Source of the DNA: Avena insularis
Taxonomy: Eukaryota; Streptophyta; Magnoliopsida; Poales; Poaceae
Assembly: GCA_023614405.1 (NCBI GenBank)
Contig: CM042684.1
Location: 202,560,941-202,624,940 of the forward strand
DNA length: 64,000 nt
Reading direction: 5' to 3'
A program made the position numbers and the translations under genes. Positions 35,781 to 47,740 of this stretch are shown in pieces (within the stretch, counting starts at the first letter, position 1; each line of letters begins with the position of its first letter). The notes beneath the pieces are model-generated. The model was not told where the DNA came from and searched no databases. It saw only the letters and a list, made by a program, of their open reading frames with translations.

Positions 35781-37028
35781 CTAGGTGATTTCCTGGTCCG
35801 ACCAAGGCATGTACCTCGTCACTGTTGGCATGACCGCATTGACCTCCATATGTTGGTGCTGCAGGCTTTTTCTATCTGTTTCCTCAGTCGTGAACACACA
35901 ATAACTCTGGTGATGTTCCCACTCGCTCCTTCCTCGCTTCGGGTACCTCTGATCCGGTTGTTGCTGATTTTCCACTTGATGCACTGCATCCCTTCTTTCA
36001 TTGTTGTCATACCTCGGCAGAGGGGGAGACAACATTAGCTGCTGCGTGTTTGCTCCAGAGAGCAATTACTGCCGAGGTAACTCCTGCCGAGGTTGATCGT
36101 TCCGGGGTGCCTGAGCATTCCCCGAGCCACCTTGATCTATCTTTTGCATCCACTCACATTGCCTCATCGTGTGACCCGCCAGGCTATTCAGATTTGGCGT
36201 GTGAAACTTACATGGCTGGTCCAACATCGACTCATAGGTATACCTAGGACGGTCTTTCTTTTCCTGCCGTTGCTTCTTCTTCTCCGGAGTCCATGTTTTC
36301 TTGCCATCATTCCTTGGAGTTCACTGCCCTCCGGTTCTCTGGCGTTGGTTACTCCCTCCTCCGGGTTGATCTTGATTCACTGCCGCAACTTGTTGCGAGA
36401 CATAGCGATGGTCCGGTTTGTCATCTCTCCTTTTTCCTCTGTAATCATTCCTCCGGGACGACCGAGCTCCGTCCCTCTGATAGTATTCCTCGTTTGAGTC
36501 GTTTGACGGGAGCCTAGGTTGAGTCGGATCGCCCAAAGCATACGAATCAGCATTCCGGATCATCTCTGCCAACAGAATCGCATTTTCCTTTGCGCTTTCA
36601 TCCACAGCACGCCGTATCGCACCTTGCGCAAACCACGCTATGGCCTGTGACTCTATGACACCCTCACACGAGTTTCTTACGGTACAACACCGGGTTAAGA
36701 ATTCACGATCCGTCTCGTTGGGTCTTTGCTTGCACATTGCCAGGGTCTACGGTCTATTCGGCCTCTGGTACGTACTCGAGAAGTTGCTGATAAACATTTC
36801 TTCAAAATCTATCCAGCAGTTGATGCTTCTGGGCAGCAAGTTATTCAGCCATACTCTGGCCGGGCCTTCCAACATCTGGGGCACGTAACGCACAGGCCAT
36901 CTCAAGTTACCAGTTGCAATTTTCACCACCGTAGCGTAGTTTATCAACCAATCCTCCGGCTTGGTACTGTCGTCATACGTCTTCGTGCCCCTAGGTAATT
37001 GGAAGTTGGGTACTGGTGGTTCCTTCAT
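35781..37028 (-). pseudogene. Element B gag, core and zinc-knuckle region
   Basis: The capsid core of the retrotransposon Gag family (PF03732-type). It runs from 'PEDWLINYATVVKIATGN' (37,028-36,747), with 'PQMLEGPARVWLNNL', on through another frame, 36,737-36,321: 'ETDREFLTRCCTVRNSCEGV' and 'ADSYALGDPT'. A zinc-knuckle-like motif, 'CKFH...HTMRQC', lies near 36,150-36,210 (C-x2-H-xn-H-x4-C, not a canonical CCHC). The next segment, 36,065-35,781, leads to protease. At least two frameshifts break it. Gag forms the particle and binds RNA. Confidence 0.88.
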
Positions 37029-37105
37029 GATCTGGGGTCCAAAGCACGCTGGACCCGGAGGACCTTGGCATTCGATCTGTTCCGACCTATACAGGCGATC
37101 CAGTT

Positions 37106-38508
37106 TTAACTCAAGGCCATCCGCATCAAATCCCTGCTCCCCAACCTAGACCCTATCACATGATAGTTCGGTCTGGGGTACCCTGCGTTCACCATCTCCG
37201 AATCACCATCATTGTATCGTTTTTGCCCCTGTTGCACGTCTTTCTGCTGCATACCTCGGTCGGCGCTTTGCTCTTGCCTTGGTATATTCCGCTGCTGCGG
37301 TGGTCCTGCTCCTCCGGAGTTGTGCTGTCCGGCATTGCAGTTGGCAGCGTTCCCTTGACCGACATTGCCTTGGTCGTGATTACCTCGGCCAGCTTCACCT
37401 CGGCTCACACTCCATCGATCATCATTCTTCCGCATCTCTTTTTCTTTCCCCGCAAGCGTTGGGTCGTACGGGACAATCTATTTGTTCCGTCTAGCCGAGG
37501 TTACTACCTCTTCTCTCCTTGGACCGCCATGAGGCGATGATGCGGCTCCAGCGGATTTCTCCGGGTTACCCACCACCGAATGGACAATCTTGGAAGCCCC
37601 AGCTCTCTCCGGGTTAGCTCTCAGCAGCTCCTCGTTCTGCCTGTTCGCGATCCCAACCAGCTCGTTGACCCGGTCTTGCTGTCTTTGACGGGCCTCACCC
37701 GTCAGACCCTCTAACTCGGACGCAGCGGCTTCTGCTGCTCTGAGGTTTTTTGCCGACGTACTATACCTCTGCAACCCCATAGACAGATAGTTTTCCGACC
37801 CTTCTGCTCCATCATCACCCTCTCTATTCATCTCACTTATGAGATTTTCCCTTTTACCCTCACGGCATCAACCTTGTTTGCCTTTGCGTACTCACGCAGC
37901 GTCATGTTCAGTGACTGCTGAGCCGCGGCTATTTTCTTTGCGCCCTCCAGTATCTTTTGCCGAGTTTCCTCTAACACGGCCTGCGCCTGAGCCGGATCTA
38001 CCACCGCTGCTACCGGGTTAGCCAAGCTATCCATAGCTTCCCTCAGCATGTTCTCAGGCCTCTCTAGCGGGGGTCCTCTACCTTTCCTCGGTGCCTTAGG
38101 TGTTACCTCCGGGTCTGGCGCTGGATCCTTGCTTGCGGCCGCACCTGGAGCAGTCATCATCACCTCCGCATGGTCCGGGGAGCGAGCGATACACGCCCCG
38201 CGAGCCACAGTGAGGGGTGGTTCCCCCGCATCGACGACACGACGCGGATGAACACACGAGACGTCCACAGCAACATAGACCTTGTGCGCGCCGAGCTTGA
38301 CAAAGAGGCTGTTGCGCGGAAGCGGGCGTGTGCCGAAGCAACCAGCGTTGTCGCTGACGAAATCCAACGCTCCAAAACACTAAACGAGCCCGGAGACGAT
38401 GTGCTCGCCGGTGCCGATGAAGTTTCCCGTCCGGATCTTCACCCCTGCTAGCGCCGCTAGCCCCACGGTGGGCGCCAACTGTCGTGGTGGTGTCACGGCA
38501 GATGCCAT
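37106..38508 (-). pseudogene. Element B gag N-terminal region starting in the LTR
   Basis: Frames 38,367-37,837, 37,831-37,478 and 37,435-37,106 follow each other and encode an Ala/Gln/Arg-rich, partly coiled-coil N-terminal Gag ('QAVLEETRQKILEGAKKI'). It ends in a Gln/Asn-rich stretch. The first frame can be followed upstream without shift across the PBS to an ATG in the LTR (38,508-38,506). There is one TAG on the way, where A has CAG. A shares the same LTR start, so translation may begin within the LTR. Stops lie at about 38,370 and 37,834. Confidence 0.7.
38461..38477 (-). promoter_or_regulatory. Element B primer-binding site
   Basis: On the minus strand TGGCGCCCACCGTGGGG begins two bases inside the 5' LTR edge. 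The same 17 bases occur in A at 47,693-47,709. It begins TGGCGCC like many plant Gypsy PBS sequences. I have not assigned the tRNA. Confidence 0.85.
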
Positions 38509-39257
38509 GGATAGGCTAAAGGTGGGGACTAATATGCGCTAGGGGAATCCAGGGAGGGATAGTAGAGTGATTCTCTACACAGAAGTTTGTATTGCTATAT
38601 CTCCAAGATTTCAAGTGCTCCTTGAGCTGTGTTGGCGAGAGGAGGAAGAAGGTGCTCTCTTACTCTAGCCTACTATCTTGCCCAAGAATCCTAGATCAAC
38701 TAGTGCTCAACCAACTAGAATTCTGCCAACCTCCTCTACCAGAACCCTAACCCCCCTTATATAGAGGTGGTTCGGTCCTGGCCTAGGGCATACGTGGAGG
38801 CATATTCCTAAGAATATGCCCCCTCCCAAAGTGGTAACCCGACCGGGGTGCTTTTCCCCCGCGTCACACTTGCTTTAGCGACGTAGGCCGACGTGAGCGT
38901 CGTCACCCTTGTCGGCCACGACCCGGTGGTCCTGCCCTTGCTTTATTCGCTCATCCAGTACGTACCGGACCTTCTTTTTTTACCAGAGAGATTCCTTCCT
39001 TCTCCTAGAAGCTATGCGAGGATCCGGATCATAGTAGATTCGGCCACACATGTTCCCGCATATAAGTTAGACAAGCATTTTCGACACACTCCTTAAGTCG
39101 GATGAGACAACATTAGGCGACCCCCCTGGTCCGGGTTACTCCGTGATCTGGCCTGCCTTGAGGTGACTCGGCCAGCATCCGCTTTGACCTTGCCAAACCT
39201 CGGCTAACTTGGCCCTTATACCCCGGAGTGACCCTACCTGGGGGTATCCCCCCAACA
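38480..39257 (-). repeat. Element B 5' LTR (778 bp)
   Basis: Bounded by TG (38,480) and CA (39,257), next to the PBS, and followed by TSD GAAAC at 39,258-39,262. As 5' LTR it holds the element promoter. A TATA-like 'ctatataagg' lies on the minus strand at 38,755-38,764, and a hairpin at 38,799-38,820. Confidence 0.96.
38755..38764 (-). promoter_or_regulatory. Element B 5' LTR TATA box
   Basis: Minus-strand 'ctatataagg' in the LTR. The same position is kept in the 3' LTR and, as 'ctatataagg', in both LTRs of A (8,481-8,490 and 47,978-47,987). Conservation across divergent LTRs supports a core promoter. Confidence 0.65.
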
Positions 39258-39752
39258 GAAACATCGTACGAAAAGACACAATGATTAGGTTTTGCGATGG
39301 TTCCATTGGCATGAACAACACATGCTCAAGGTATACTCCAACTTCACCAATGCTCATCCTTCTCATATGCTTTTCAACAACACAAATATCTGTCAAGGGG
39401 CACATACGGATAAAGAGTTCAAGGACAGAAGATTGGATGAAGGTACAACAGCCGAGAAGCAGATTGATGATTGTAGAACCACCGTTATATAGGGAGGAAG
39501 CGAAACCCTGAAGGTACGACAGAAACCCAACCACGGGAAATCCTGGACTCGAAGAAAAGATAAGAGAGCATAATAAAAACACGCAGAGGTAAGAGGAGAA
39601 CAACAGAGGGGTAAGGAGTAAAAGCAGACCTAATCAGATCTATCCAACCGATTTTTGCAAAATAGTTTTAACACTCTACTTCGGCCGTTAGTTAGGTTAT
39701 CCTACAGGCTGGACCAGTGGGGTATCGCAACTGCTGAGCTCTGACACCACTC
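39258..39752 (-). mobile_element. LARD-like internal region, unit 2 (part 2)
   Basis: Continues unit 2 after element B, and is homologous to 19,585-20,079. The first five bases are the right TSD copy of B. It ends with a PBS-equivalent at 39,738-39,749, in which one base of the Met-tRNA PBS has changed (t to c on the plus strand), probably after insertion. Confidence 0.9.
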
Positions 39753-42700
39753 TATAACACCCTCGAATCGACCCTATGCAAGTTTTAGCCCTTCCCGCCA
39801 AACCCGCATAGAAACGATTCAAGGACGCCCACCAGGCACTTTCGTGCGGGTGGAAAACGAAGTAATACCATTACACAACAGTCCTCGATGGGACCCACAT
39901 AACAGATATATATACAACAGCGACTCAGCGAGTCAAGCATACAGATATACAAATACGAAGATCCAAATCACCTTGAAAATGATACAGCATTCGAGTATGG
40001 ACAAGATGCAAATTGGGATAAGAGCCCTGAAGAATAACCAATGGCATCCATAACCCTGCCCAGGCCAAGCCAGAAGGGTAACCCTGCTAACGACGTTGAT
40101 CTCAAACCTGCTAAAACAAAAGGGGTGCCGACAAAGGGCAAAGGAAAAAAGAGGAGTGTCAGTACTGAGGCCAGTACACGGCGAGGCTAGAATTCGGCGG
40201 CTCTCGCCTACATAGGTATGGTGGACTGAAGCGGCAGCGAAGCATGCACTATACAACCTATAGAGACTCGATATAACAGTCGGCTATTCGAGAGGGGTAA
40301 GAAAGACCTATTCGGGACCAACCTGATACTAACACCAATCATACCCATCCTGATATTCCCCCTCGAGACCAAACGAGGAAGTCAAACCGAGGAACTCACA
40401 CAGTTGGCAGTTATATTCATTCCATTATAGTTGAAGCACTTACTAGTCAGATATAAATAGCATGAGTCATCCTAATAGCAGAAGTAGTGCGCAGGTTTAG
40501 TTAACCATTTAGTCGTAGTTGCAGTACTTACTAGTCAGATACAATTAGCATGTGACATCTCAAACCCAGCAGTTGTTGGCACTTTTATTTCATTCCATTG
40601 GAGTTGCGATACTTACTAGGCAGGTATAACATGACACGATACACCCCAGTTCCACCAGTTGTTGGCACTTTTATTATCCATTACATTGTAGTGAAGCTGA
40701 TTACTAGTAACATATTAAGTCAAATTTATAGCACAACTTTAGTTATGCTTGTCTATGATCGAGATACTGTGCTCCAAGTCGTCCATAACCGCGGACACGG
40801 CTTTTAGAAAGATTTACCCTGCAGGGGTGCACAAATAGCAACACACACACGATCAACCTAGGAAAAACCAAATCAAAACCCAACGAGGCTTTCACGACAA
40901 AGCAATCACATGATTCATAAAATATTTCAGGGGGCCACCCCAGTAAGCTACCCGCAACGAAGTTGGCCGGCTCTGAGATGGACCCAGGGTTTGTGACAAT
41001 GGCTGTAAACGACTAGGAACCCGAAAGTGTGACTGGGCTTGTCGATACCGCGAAAACATTCCACGTCCAAAATAGTACAGGTGCTCCACGCACAATCATA
41101 AATAAAACAGTAAAGCATGGCATAAGTATAGGATAGTAATAAAGCCCCAAACTAGTTTGTGTCCCCAAGAAATAAGAAATGAATCAAGCTCTGGCTAAGG
41201 GGGATTCATAGACTCGGGGCCTATGGATGTGGATAGTGCTAATAGTAAAGGAACAGGTGTCAAGTACTCGGGGCCTACGGGACACAAGTGGGCATGAAAA
41301 ACGAAATAACATATATTGCCCACCGGTGCCTCTTTCATTAGTTATCACAGCAATTTAATAGTTGTAATTAAAGACATGATCATCTCCACCATAAGCATCT
41401 GCCAGCATTCCAACAACTGTGGTACTCAACAACACGAGATCGCACCTGAGCAAGCAACTACGACTCGCAAGGCCAGCTATCTACCAAACAACAGGTATTA
41501 GCAGGTGTCCATGGAAATATAGAGGCTGCACGGAATATAACTGGTGCACGGAAACTAAAGCATCACGACACGGATAGCAAGAGATCAATAGGAGGAAATA
41601 AAGACTATAAATGCAAAATAGGTAGAAGGGGGAGAGACGCTCGCCTGGGAAACACTGTCGGAGATTCATTATCCGAAGAACTTGTTGATACTCGCATCAA
41701 CTCATCGGCCTAATCCGCGAAGATGAAAACACTAGAAGAAACACCGGATGCAATATTTAATACTACGGCAGAAGATCCGGCATGGTTATGATATGATGCA
41801 TGACATGGCAAAGATGCGATGCAACTAGGCAATATTAAGCGGAACCAGGGTCCCGACAATTAATTAGATGGTTCGAGATGTTTCACTACCCCGCAATTTA
41901 TATGTTGTATTAACAGGGCGAAACATGGCATCGGTTCGCTACACCAATTTAAATGGAGGCAATATAAGACTAGAATAGCCCGCATATAGTCTCCATATTT
42001 AATTTAGATGAAACGACTATTTAACCCAACCCACGAGATGACATGTATGCAAGCATGAACAATTTAATATGTGACAGTTATATGTCATATTATAAAAACA
42101 GAGGCTTAGGGTCACATATCTGGGTTCAGAAGATCTTGGTTCCGGGGGTTCGGATCTGGGTCTCGGGGTTCGACGGGAGGGAACGGTTCGACGGGATCGG
42201 TCTCGGACAACGGAAGGAGAGCTTGGCGTTCCGGAAAGAAGGACTTGGTTTGGCGTGCGGGGCGCATCGGATTCACCCTGGTCCGTGTCGATCTTGTCGT
42301 CGCGAAGATCTTGTCGGGTCCGCGTATCGGGTCGGTCTTAACATCTAGGGTGAAGTACTTGTAGTCCTTCGATTCCATGTCGACGTGCTTGACGTCCTCG
42401 ATGGAGAACTCGGTGTTCCGCGGCGAAGTGCTAGTCGTTCAGGTGGCGATCTTGGCGGTCATCGGGTCCTCGGTCATCGGTGCGGGAAGGAGGTCTTGTC
42501 GTTCCGATGGATCGGTCCTCGGGGTCGAAGAACTTGGCGCGCCAGGGTTCGGTCTTCGAACTCCAGGATCGGCGCTTCGGATCGTGAAGGAGACCTTGGC
42601 GTCGAAGTGCTCGGGGCTTTCCATGATGGAGATCTTGTGGTTTCCATGAAGACGATGAAGATCTTCCGGTTCCGTGATGAAGAACTTGGAGCGCGACACC

Positions 42701-44169
42701 ATCACCCTTGGGCTCCAGTTTCGAGGTCGGGGTTGATCTTGGACTTGGGAAGATATTCGTTGACACGATGACACGAAGAATAACCAGAACTTGTTTTCCC
42801 GTGGACACGGGACACATATCCTCTCTCAGGCACTTGAAACGCTTGACTTGAGCACAAACGGGAGAACGCAGAGGCTGCACACGCTGCACGGGAGGTAGGG
42901 CGAGGCCGACCAGCGCGGGGCAGCAGGGCGAGCCCGAAGAGGACCACGACAGAGGGTGGTGGCGCTGCTTGGCACGGGCAGAGGATGCGGGGCCCCCTGC
43001 GATAGAAGGAGTGGCCGGCGGTGCCTGAATTCGCTGCAGAGAGGAGGCCGACGCGGGACAACGCTATGTCGGTGTTGGACAAGGACGGCCAGAGGAGACA
43101 GGAGCTCGCGCGAGATGATGCAGCAGTGAGGTGGAGCCGCAGTAGGGGAGCAAGGTTGAGGTGGTGAAGGACGAGGTCCTCGCCGGCTCCACAGACGACG
43201 GCCATGGCGGGCGACGAAGGGCGAGGCGACGGGGAGCGAGTGAGGCCTGGGGACGCGGTGGTGCCGCAGAGATGTGAGGTCGAGGCGGGGCCTGCCGGAG
43301 TGAGCTCCAGGCGGCGGGGATCAAGCAGGGAGGTGGCGCAGCCTTGGTAGGCAAGCTCGTGTGGCCGGCAGCGCCTCGGGGTCGCGGACGGGTCGAGGGC
43401 GTCGGGGTCGGCGGCCCGAGAACACGGCGGCGGCGGCACCATGGAATGGAGGAAGGCGAGCAAGGGAGATGGTCGGCGCGGGGCGGATCTGGCTACGACA
43501 GAGCAAGGGAGAGCAGCGCTGCGGGCGTGCGATGTACGCGAGCGGGGGAGATTGCGTCCACCGCTGGGTGGGTATCGATCATGGGAAGGTGGGGCTAGGC
43601 ACGGGGTGGTGTTGTCCGGGTCGGGCAGGGCAGGTGCGAGAGGCGGGAGTGCGCGGCAGGCGCGGGGTGGTGTACCGTGTGCGGGACGGGATCGTGCTAC
43701 ACGGTCGCGCTGTCGTGGGGCTGGGGCATGCATCACGCGCGCGGGCGGGTGTGTGTGCTAGCTAGCGGCGAGTGGGGGCGGCGACTGGATTGGGTAGGGA
43801 GAGAGGGAGGGATGGGGTAGGTGGGTGGTTAGGGTTTAGACTAGGAAGGAGGTGGCCGGCTGGGCTTTGGGCCTGGCTGGCAGCCTCAAAGAAAACAACT
43901 TAAACTTTTATTTTAATTTTAAAATAGGCCTTTGTAAACAATTTTAGACAAATAAAACTATTCGGAAAAGACCGGAGTTTTGATTTGAAATAAAGACTGG
44001 GCGTTTAGAAAACAAAACCAGACTTTTCAAAAATAGTATTTAAACAAACCATGCATGATGATGACGATGCTCAAATGCAACGTGGCAGATGACATGAGCA
44101 TGCGGTCATGATGATGCAATGCAGAAAAACACAGCGATTTTCTAGTAGTGGTTTTAGCGGGGTGCCACA
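39753..44169 (-). repeat. LARD-like LTR gamma, full (4,417 bp)
   Basis: A full-length match to LTR beta. The PBS-side terminus is mutated (TA for TG) at 39,753, and the other terminus is CA at 44,169. Beyond it, element A pol resumes at once with the 'accgg' that precedes the conserved RT N-terminus. This sharp edge defines the outer LTR boundary. The expected second copy of a TSD was lost with the deletion at the left side of the block. Confidence 0.86.
42702..43736 (-). CDS. 344-codon open frame inside LARD LTR gamma (uncertain)
   Basis: The counterpart of the 345-codon frame in LTR alpha, with the same order of P/R/S-rich segments and the same C-terminal 'KSKINPDLETGAQG'. No signal peptide, membrane segment or known domain can be seen. 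Coding status is doubtful. The equivalent region of LTR beta has indels that break the frame, and the plus strand is also open in the same interval. Confidence 0.25.
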   Translation of the reverse strand: MMHAPAPRQRDRVARSRPAHGTPPRACRALPPLAPALPDPDNTTPCLAPPSHDRYPPSGGRNLPRSRTSHARSAALPCSVVARSAPRRPSPLLAFLHSMVPPPPCSRAADPDALDPSATPRRCRPHELAYQGCATSLLDPRRLELTPAGPASTSHLCGTTASPGLTRSPSPRPSSPAMAVVCGAGEDLVLHHLNLAPLLRLHLTAASSRASSCLLWPSLSNTDIALSRVGLLSAANSGTAGHSFYRRGPRILCPCQAAPPPSVVVLFGLALLPRAGRPRPTSRAACAASAFSRLCSSQAFQVPERGYVSRVHGKTSSGYSSCHRVNEYLPKSKINPDLETGAQG

Positions 44170-44297
44170 ACCGGCTTAGCCCCGGGTCTTACATTCAATG
44201 AGTGCTCAGCCAACTCCCTTGGTACACCTTGTAGATCTTGCGTAGACCAAGCAAAGATATCCCGATTCTCACGGAGGAAGTTGACAAGCTCGCTTTC
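44170..44297 (-). pseudogene. Element A reverse transcriptase N-terminal stub
   Basis: About 43 codons homologous to the beginning of B's RT ('FLREN', 'DLQGVPRELAEHSLN'). They are cut at 44,170 by the LARD LTR edge. The catalytic palm, including YVDD, is absent from A. The next A pol residues are found at 16,849. Confidence 0.9.
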
Positions 44298-45365
44298 CTA
44301 TTTGCTGCTTAACCCGACACCTATGGTGACAGTGCGCTCTGTGAACATATCATCAATTGGCACTTTCTTCGTATCCTTAGTTGCTTGGAACGATACGCTC
44401 CCATGCGGGTTGGTCAGGGCTGGCATATGTTGTTGCGCGGATTGAGCCAATGTCGCCACCTCTAGTATCTTCCTTTTTTCTTGATCTATCACGAGTGACT
44501 CAGCTAAATTGGATTCGGCTGATGCGCACTGGATCGAATGCTGGAAGTCCCCTGATATAGTTATCACGCCCCTTGGTTCGGGCAATTTCATCTTAAGGTA
44601 GCTGACGTGGGTAGTTGCCATGAATTTGCTCAGCGCTGGCCTGCCGAGTAATGCGTGATAAGCACTTTCCAGATTCACTACCTCGAATTCCAAGTTCTCA
44701 GTGCGGTAGTTGTCTCTTGTGCCGAATAACACGCCAACCCGGACCTTACCAATTGGTTCACAAGAAATACCCGGCACAATGCCGTGAAAGGTGGTCCTTG
44801 TCGCTTGCAACATGTTTTCTGTTATCCCTAACTTGTGCGTGGTATCCTTGTACATAATGTTGATACTGCTGCCATTGTCAATCAATACCTTGGAAAATCT
44901 CACATTAAGATTCGGCCCGATGAACGTCGGATCCAAGACTAGAGCGTAGGTTCCTGGGCTTGGCATGATCTTTGGGGGATCCTTGACACTCCATGTGATC
45001 TCTTGATCCTCCCAAGGCATATATCTTGGCACAACCGGCATTACTATGTTCACCTCCATATGCCGATGTTGTAAGCTTTTCAGGTCATTCTCTTCCGTGG
45101 TGAACACGCAATAGCTTTGATGATGTTCCCTGTACTCATTTCGTCCTTCATTCTTGTTGTAACCTTGGCCTTGTTGTTGGTTATTGCCCACTTGATGTAT
45201 AGCGTCCCTTCTTTCCAGATTTTCGTATCTCGGCGGAGGTGGTGGCAACATCAGTTGCTGTCCATTTCCCCTTGTTAGTAACGGTGGCCAGGGTGTTTCA
45301 TTTCTAGGTGCTTCGTTCCGAGGTGCCTGAGCATTTCCCAAACTCCCCTGTTCCAATTTCCTCAT
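44298..45365 (-). pseudogene. Element A zinc-knuckle/protease region, long open frame
   Basis: A 355-codon open frame linking the end of Gag to the protease. It has 'YALVLDPTFIGPNLNVRF' and the active-site 'LIDNGSSINIMY', then 'SAYHALLGRPALSKF'. Unlike B it reads through without the tryptophan-to-stop change. It ends at TAG (44,298), the same codon as in B, directly before the RT. The zinc-knuckle-like 'CKFH...CEWM' lies just upstream, around 45,370-45,440. Confidence 0.9.
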
Positions 45366-46334
45366 CCATTCACACTGCTAGGTTGTATGATTCGCTGGAC
45401 TGTTTGGACTTGGCGTATGAAATTTGCAAGGTTGATCAAGCATAGATTCGAATGTATACCTCGGCCTATCCTTTTGTTCTTGCCATTGCTTTTTATGCTC
45501 CGGGGTCCAAGGCTTTCTCCCTTTGTTTTTCTGTTGCTAGCTCTGTCCTCCAGTTTTTTGGTGTTGACTGGCTCTGGCATTGGGTTGATCCCGGTCCACT
45601 ACCGCGACTTGCTGCGAGTTATACCGATAATCCGGGAGCTCATCCCTTCTCTTTCCTCGGAAATCGTTCCTCCTTGACAATCCGGGGCCATCTCGGCGGT
45701 AATACTCTTAGTTTGCTTCGCTAGACATTATCCGGGGTTAAGTTGGATCTCCCAAGGCATATGAATCTGCAATCCGGATCGTCTCTGCCAAGGTAGTTGA
45801 CATATCTCGCTGTAACCTTTTCCATAGCATACTTCCATATCTACACCCCTGAGCGAACCACGCGATAGCTTGTGATTCAATCACCCCTTCGCACGAGTTT
45901 CTCACATTATACCACCGAGTCAAGAAATATCTATCTGGCTCATTCGGTCTCTATCGGCATAACGCGAGAGTTTATGGTCTATTGGGTCTCTTGTAAGTGC
46001 TTGAGAAATTGCTAACGAATAGCTCCTGGAAATCCAGCCAGGAGTTAACGCTTCCTGGTGGTAAATTCTTCAACCAAACTTGTGCTGGTCCTTCCAACAT
46101 CTGTGGTACATATCTCACCACCCATCTCAAATTTCCTATCGCGATGTTTACTGTTGTGGCATAGTCAATCAGCCAATCCTCTGGCATGGTACTTCCATCA
46201 TACGTTCGGGTTCCCCTAGCCAGCTGAAAGTTCGGCACTGGTGGCTCATTCATGATCCGGGGCCCGAAACATGCTGGACCTGGTGGACCTTGTAACTCGA
46301 TTTGCTCCGACCTATAAATCCTATCCAACTTCAA
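45366..46334 (-). pseudogene. Element A gag core, broken
   Basis: The capsid core in frame 46,334-45,972 ('PEDWLIDYATTVNIAIGN', 'PQMLEGPAQVWLKNL', 'FQELFVSNFSSTYK'). It continues in 45,923-45,738 ('NSCEGVIESQAIAWFAQG') and then in a basic linker to the zinc-knuckle-like motif. At least two frameshifts and several stops break it. The order and spacing are the same as in B. Confidence 0.86.
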
Positions 46335-46349
46335 CCTCGCATCATCTGG

Positions 46350-47740
46350 CTACAAGTTCCTACTTCCCAACCATGATCCAATTACGTGGTGATCCGGTCT
46401 GGGGTATCCATCGTTGACCATAGTCGAATAACCATCATTGTAACTTTCCTGATCCGGACATGCATGATGTTGTTGTGCCGCTTGTCCTGTACTTCCTCCT
46501 TGCCGGGGTACACGTTGTTGTGTCTGAGGTAAATTTTGCCCCGCTCCCACGGGATTGCGCTGTCCGGCATTGTCGTTGGCAGCATTTCTTTGACCGACAT
46601 TGCCTTGGTCATGGTTACCTCGGGCTGCCACACCCCGACTGGTACTGTGGCGGTCCTCTTCAACTTGCACTGCTTTACCTTTTCCAGCCCTTACCGGGTC
46701 ATAAGGGACCATCTGCTTGTTTCTTCTCCCGGAATCCACTACCTCTTCTCTCCTGGGATCATGACCCGGAGACGACGCGGCTCCTCTGGATCTTGCCGGG
46801 TTATTTCTGGCCGAATGTACCACCTGTGAGGCCCCTGGTGGTGCCGAGTTAGCTTAGTTTATTTCTTCATTTTGTTGGCATGCAACTCTCAACAAGTGAT
46901 TTACCCTCTCTTGCTGCCTTTGTCGAGCCTCACCGGTTAAGCCTTCTAACTCGGACGCGGCCGCGTTTGCTACTTTGAGGTTCTTCGCCGGGGTACTGTA
47001 TCGATCCAACCCTCATGTTACTATCGTAGGAGTCTGACCCGGCCTAGGCTCGTACTCTTTGTCAATCTCCGTGATCAGGTTTCTGCCCCGGATTTTTACT
47101 CCATCGATACGGTTTGCCTTAGCATACTCTCTCAAGGTGATGTTCAGCGACTAATGCAGCTCTGCTACCTTCTTTGCTCCGGCTAACATCTTCCGCCTAG
47201 TTTCCTCTAACTCAACTTGCACCTGAGCCGGATCTACCACGGGTGCTATTGGTGTTGCTAAGCTATCTATCGCTTGCTAGAGCACATTCTTTGGCTTCTC
47301 TAGCGAAGGAAACCTAGACCTGGTTTGTTTGGGCGTTACCTCTGGCTCTAGCGCCGGATGTTTGCTCGGTCCCGCATCTGGCACGGTCATCAGGACGTCA
47401 ACGCTGCTGGTAGGGCGAGCAATACGCACCCCATGAGGGGCGCTGAGAGGTCGTTCGCCTCCTTCGACGACGTGTCGCGGGTGGACGCAGGACTCATCCA
47501 CCCGACGTAGATCTTGTGCGCGCCAAGCTTGAGAAAGACGCTATTGCGCGGTGGAGGGTGCCTGTTGAAGCTTCCTGCGTTGTCACTGACGTAGTCTAGT
47601 GCTCCAAAGCGCTGAACCAAGCCTGAGACGATACCCTTGCCGGTGCTCGAGAAGTTTCCCGTCTGGATTTTCACACCTGCTAGCACCGCTAGCCCCACGG
47701 TGGGCGCCAACTGTCGTGGTGGTGGCACGACAGATGCCAT
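46350..47740 (-). pseudogene. Element A gag N-terminal region starting in the LTR
   Basis: A minus-strand frame is open from an ATG inside the 5' LTR (47,740-47,738) through the PBS into Gag, to 47,390 (116 codons). The ATG has a favourable 'ccatgg' context. After a frameshift the protein continues in 47,501-47,277 and then in degraded sequence to 46,823-46,350. That last part carries the Gln/Asn-rich stretch also seen in B. Several stops lie between 46,850 and 47,280. The possibility that Gag starts in the LTR comes from the open frame shared with B, not from any transcript. Confidence 0.68.
47693..47709 (-). promoter_or_regulatory. Element A primer-binding site
   Basis: The same 17 bases as in B, two bases inside the 5' LTR, in the minus orientation. 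It pairs with the LTR at 47,712 and confirms that A is read right to left. Confidence 0.86.

Noticed and set aside
39258..44169. LARD units as independent insertions
   Set aside because: No TSD or foreign sequence lies between the units, and each LTR runs straight into the next internal region with the PBS in place. A recombination-derived tandem fits better.
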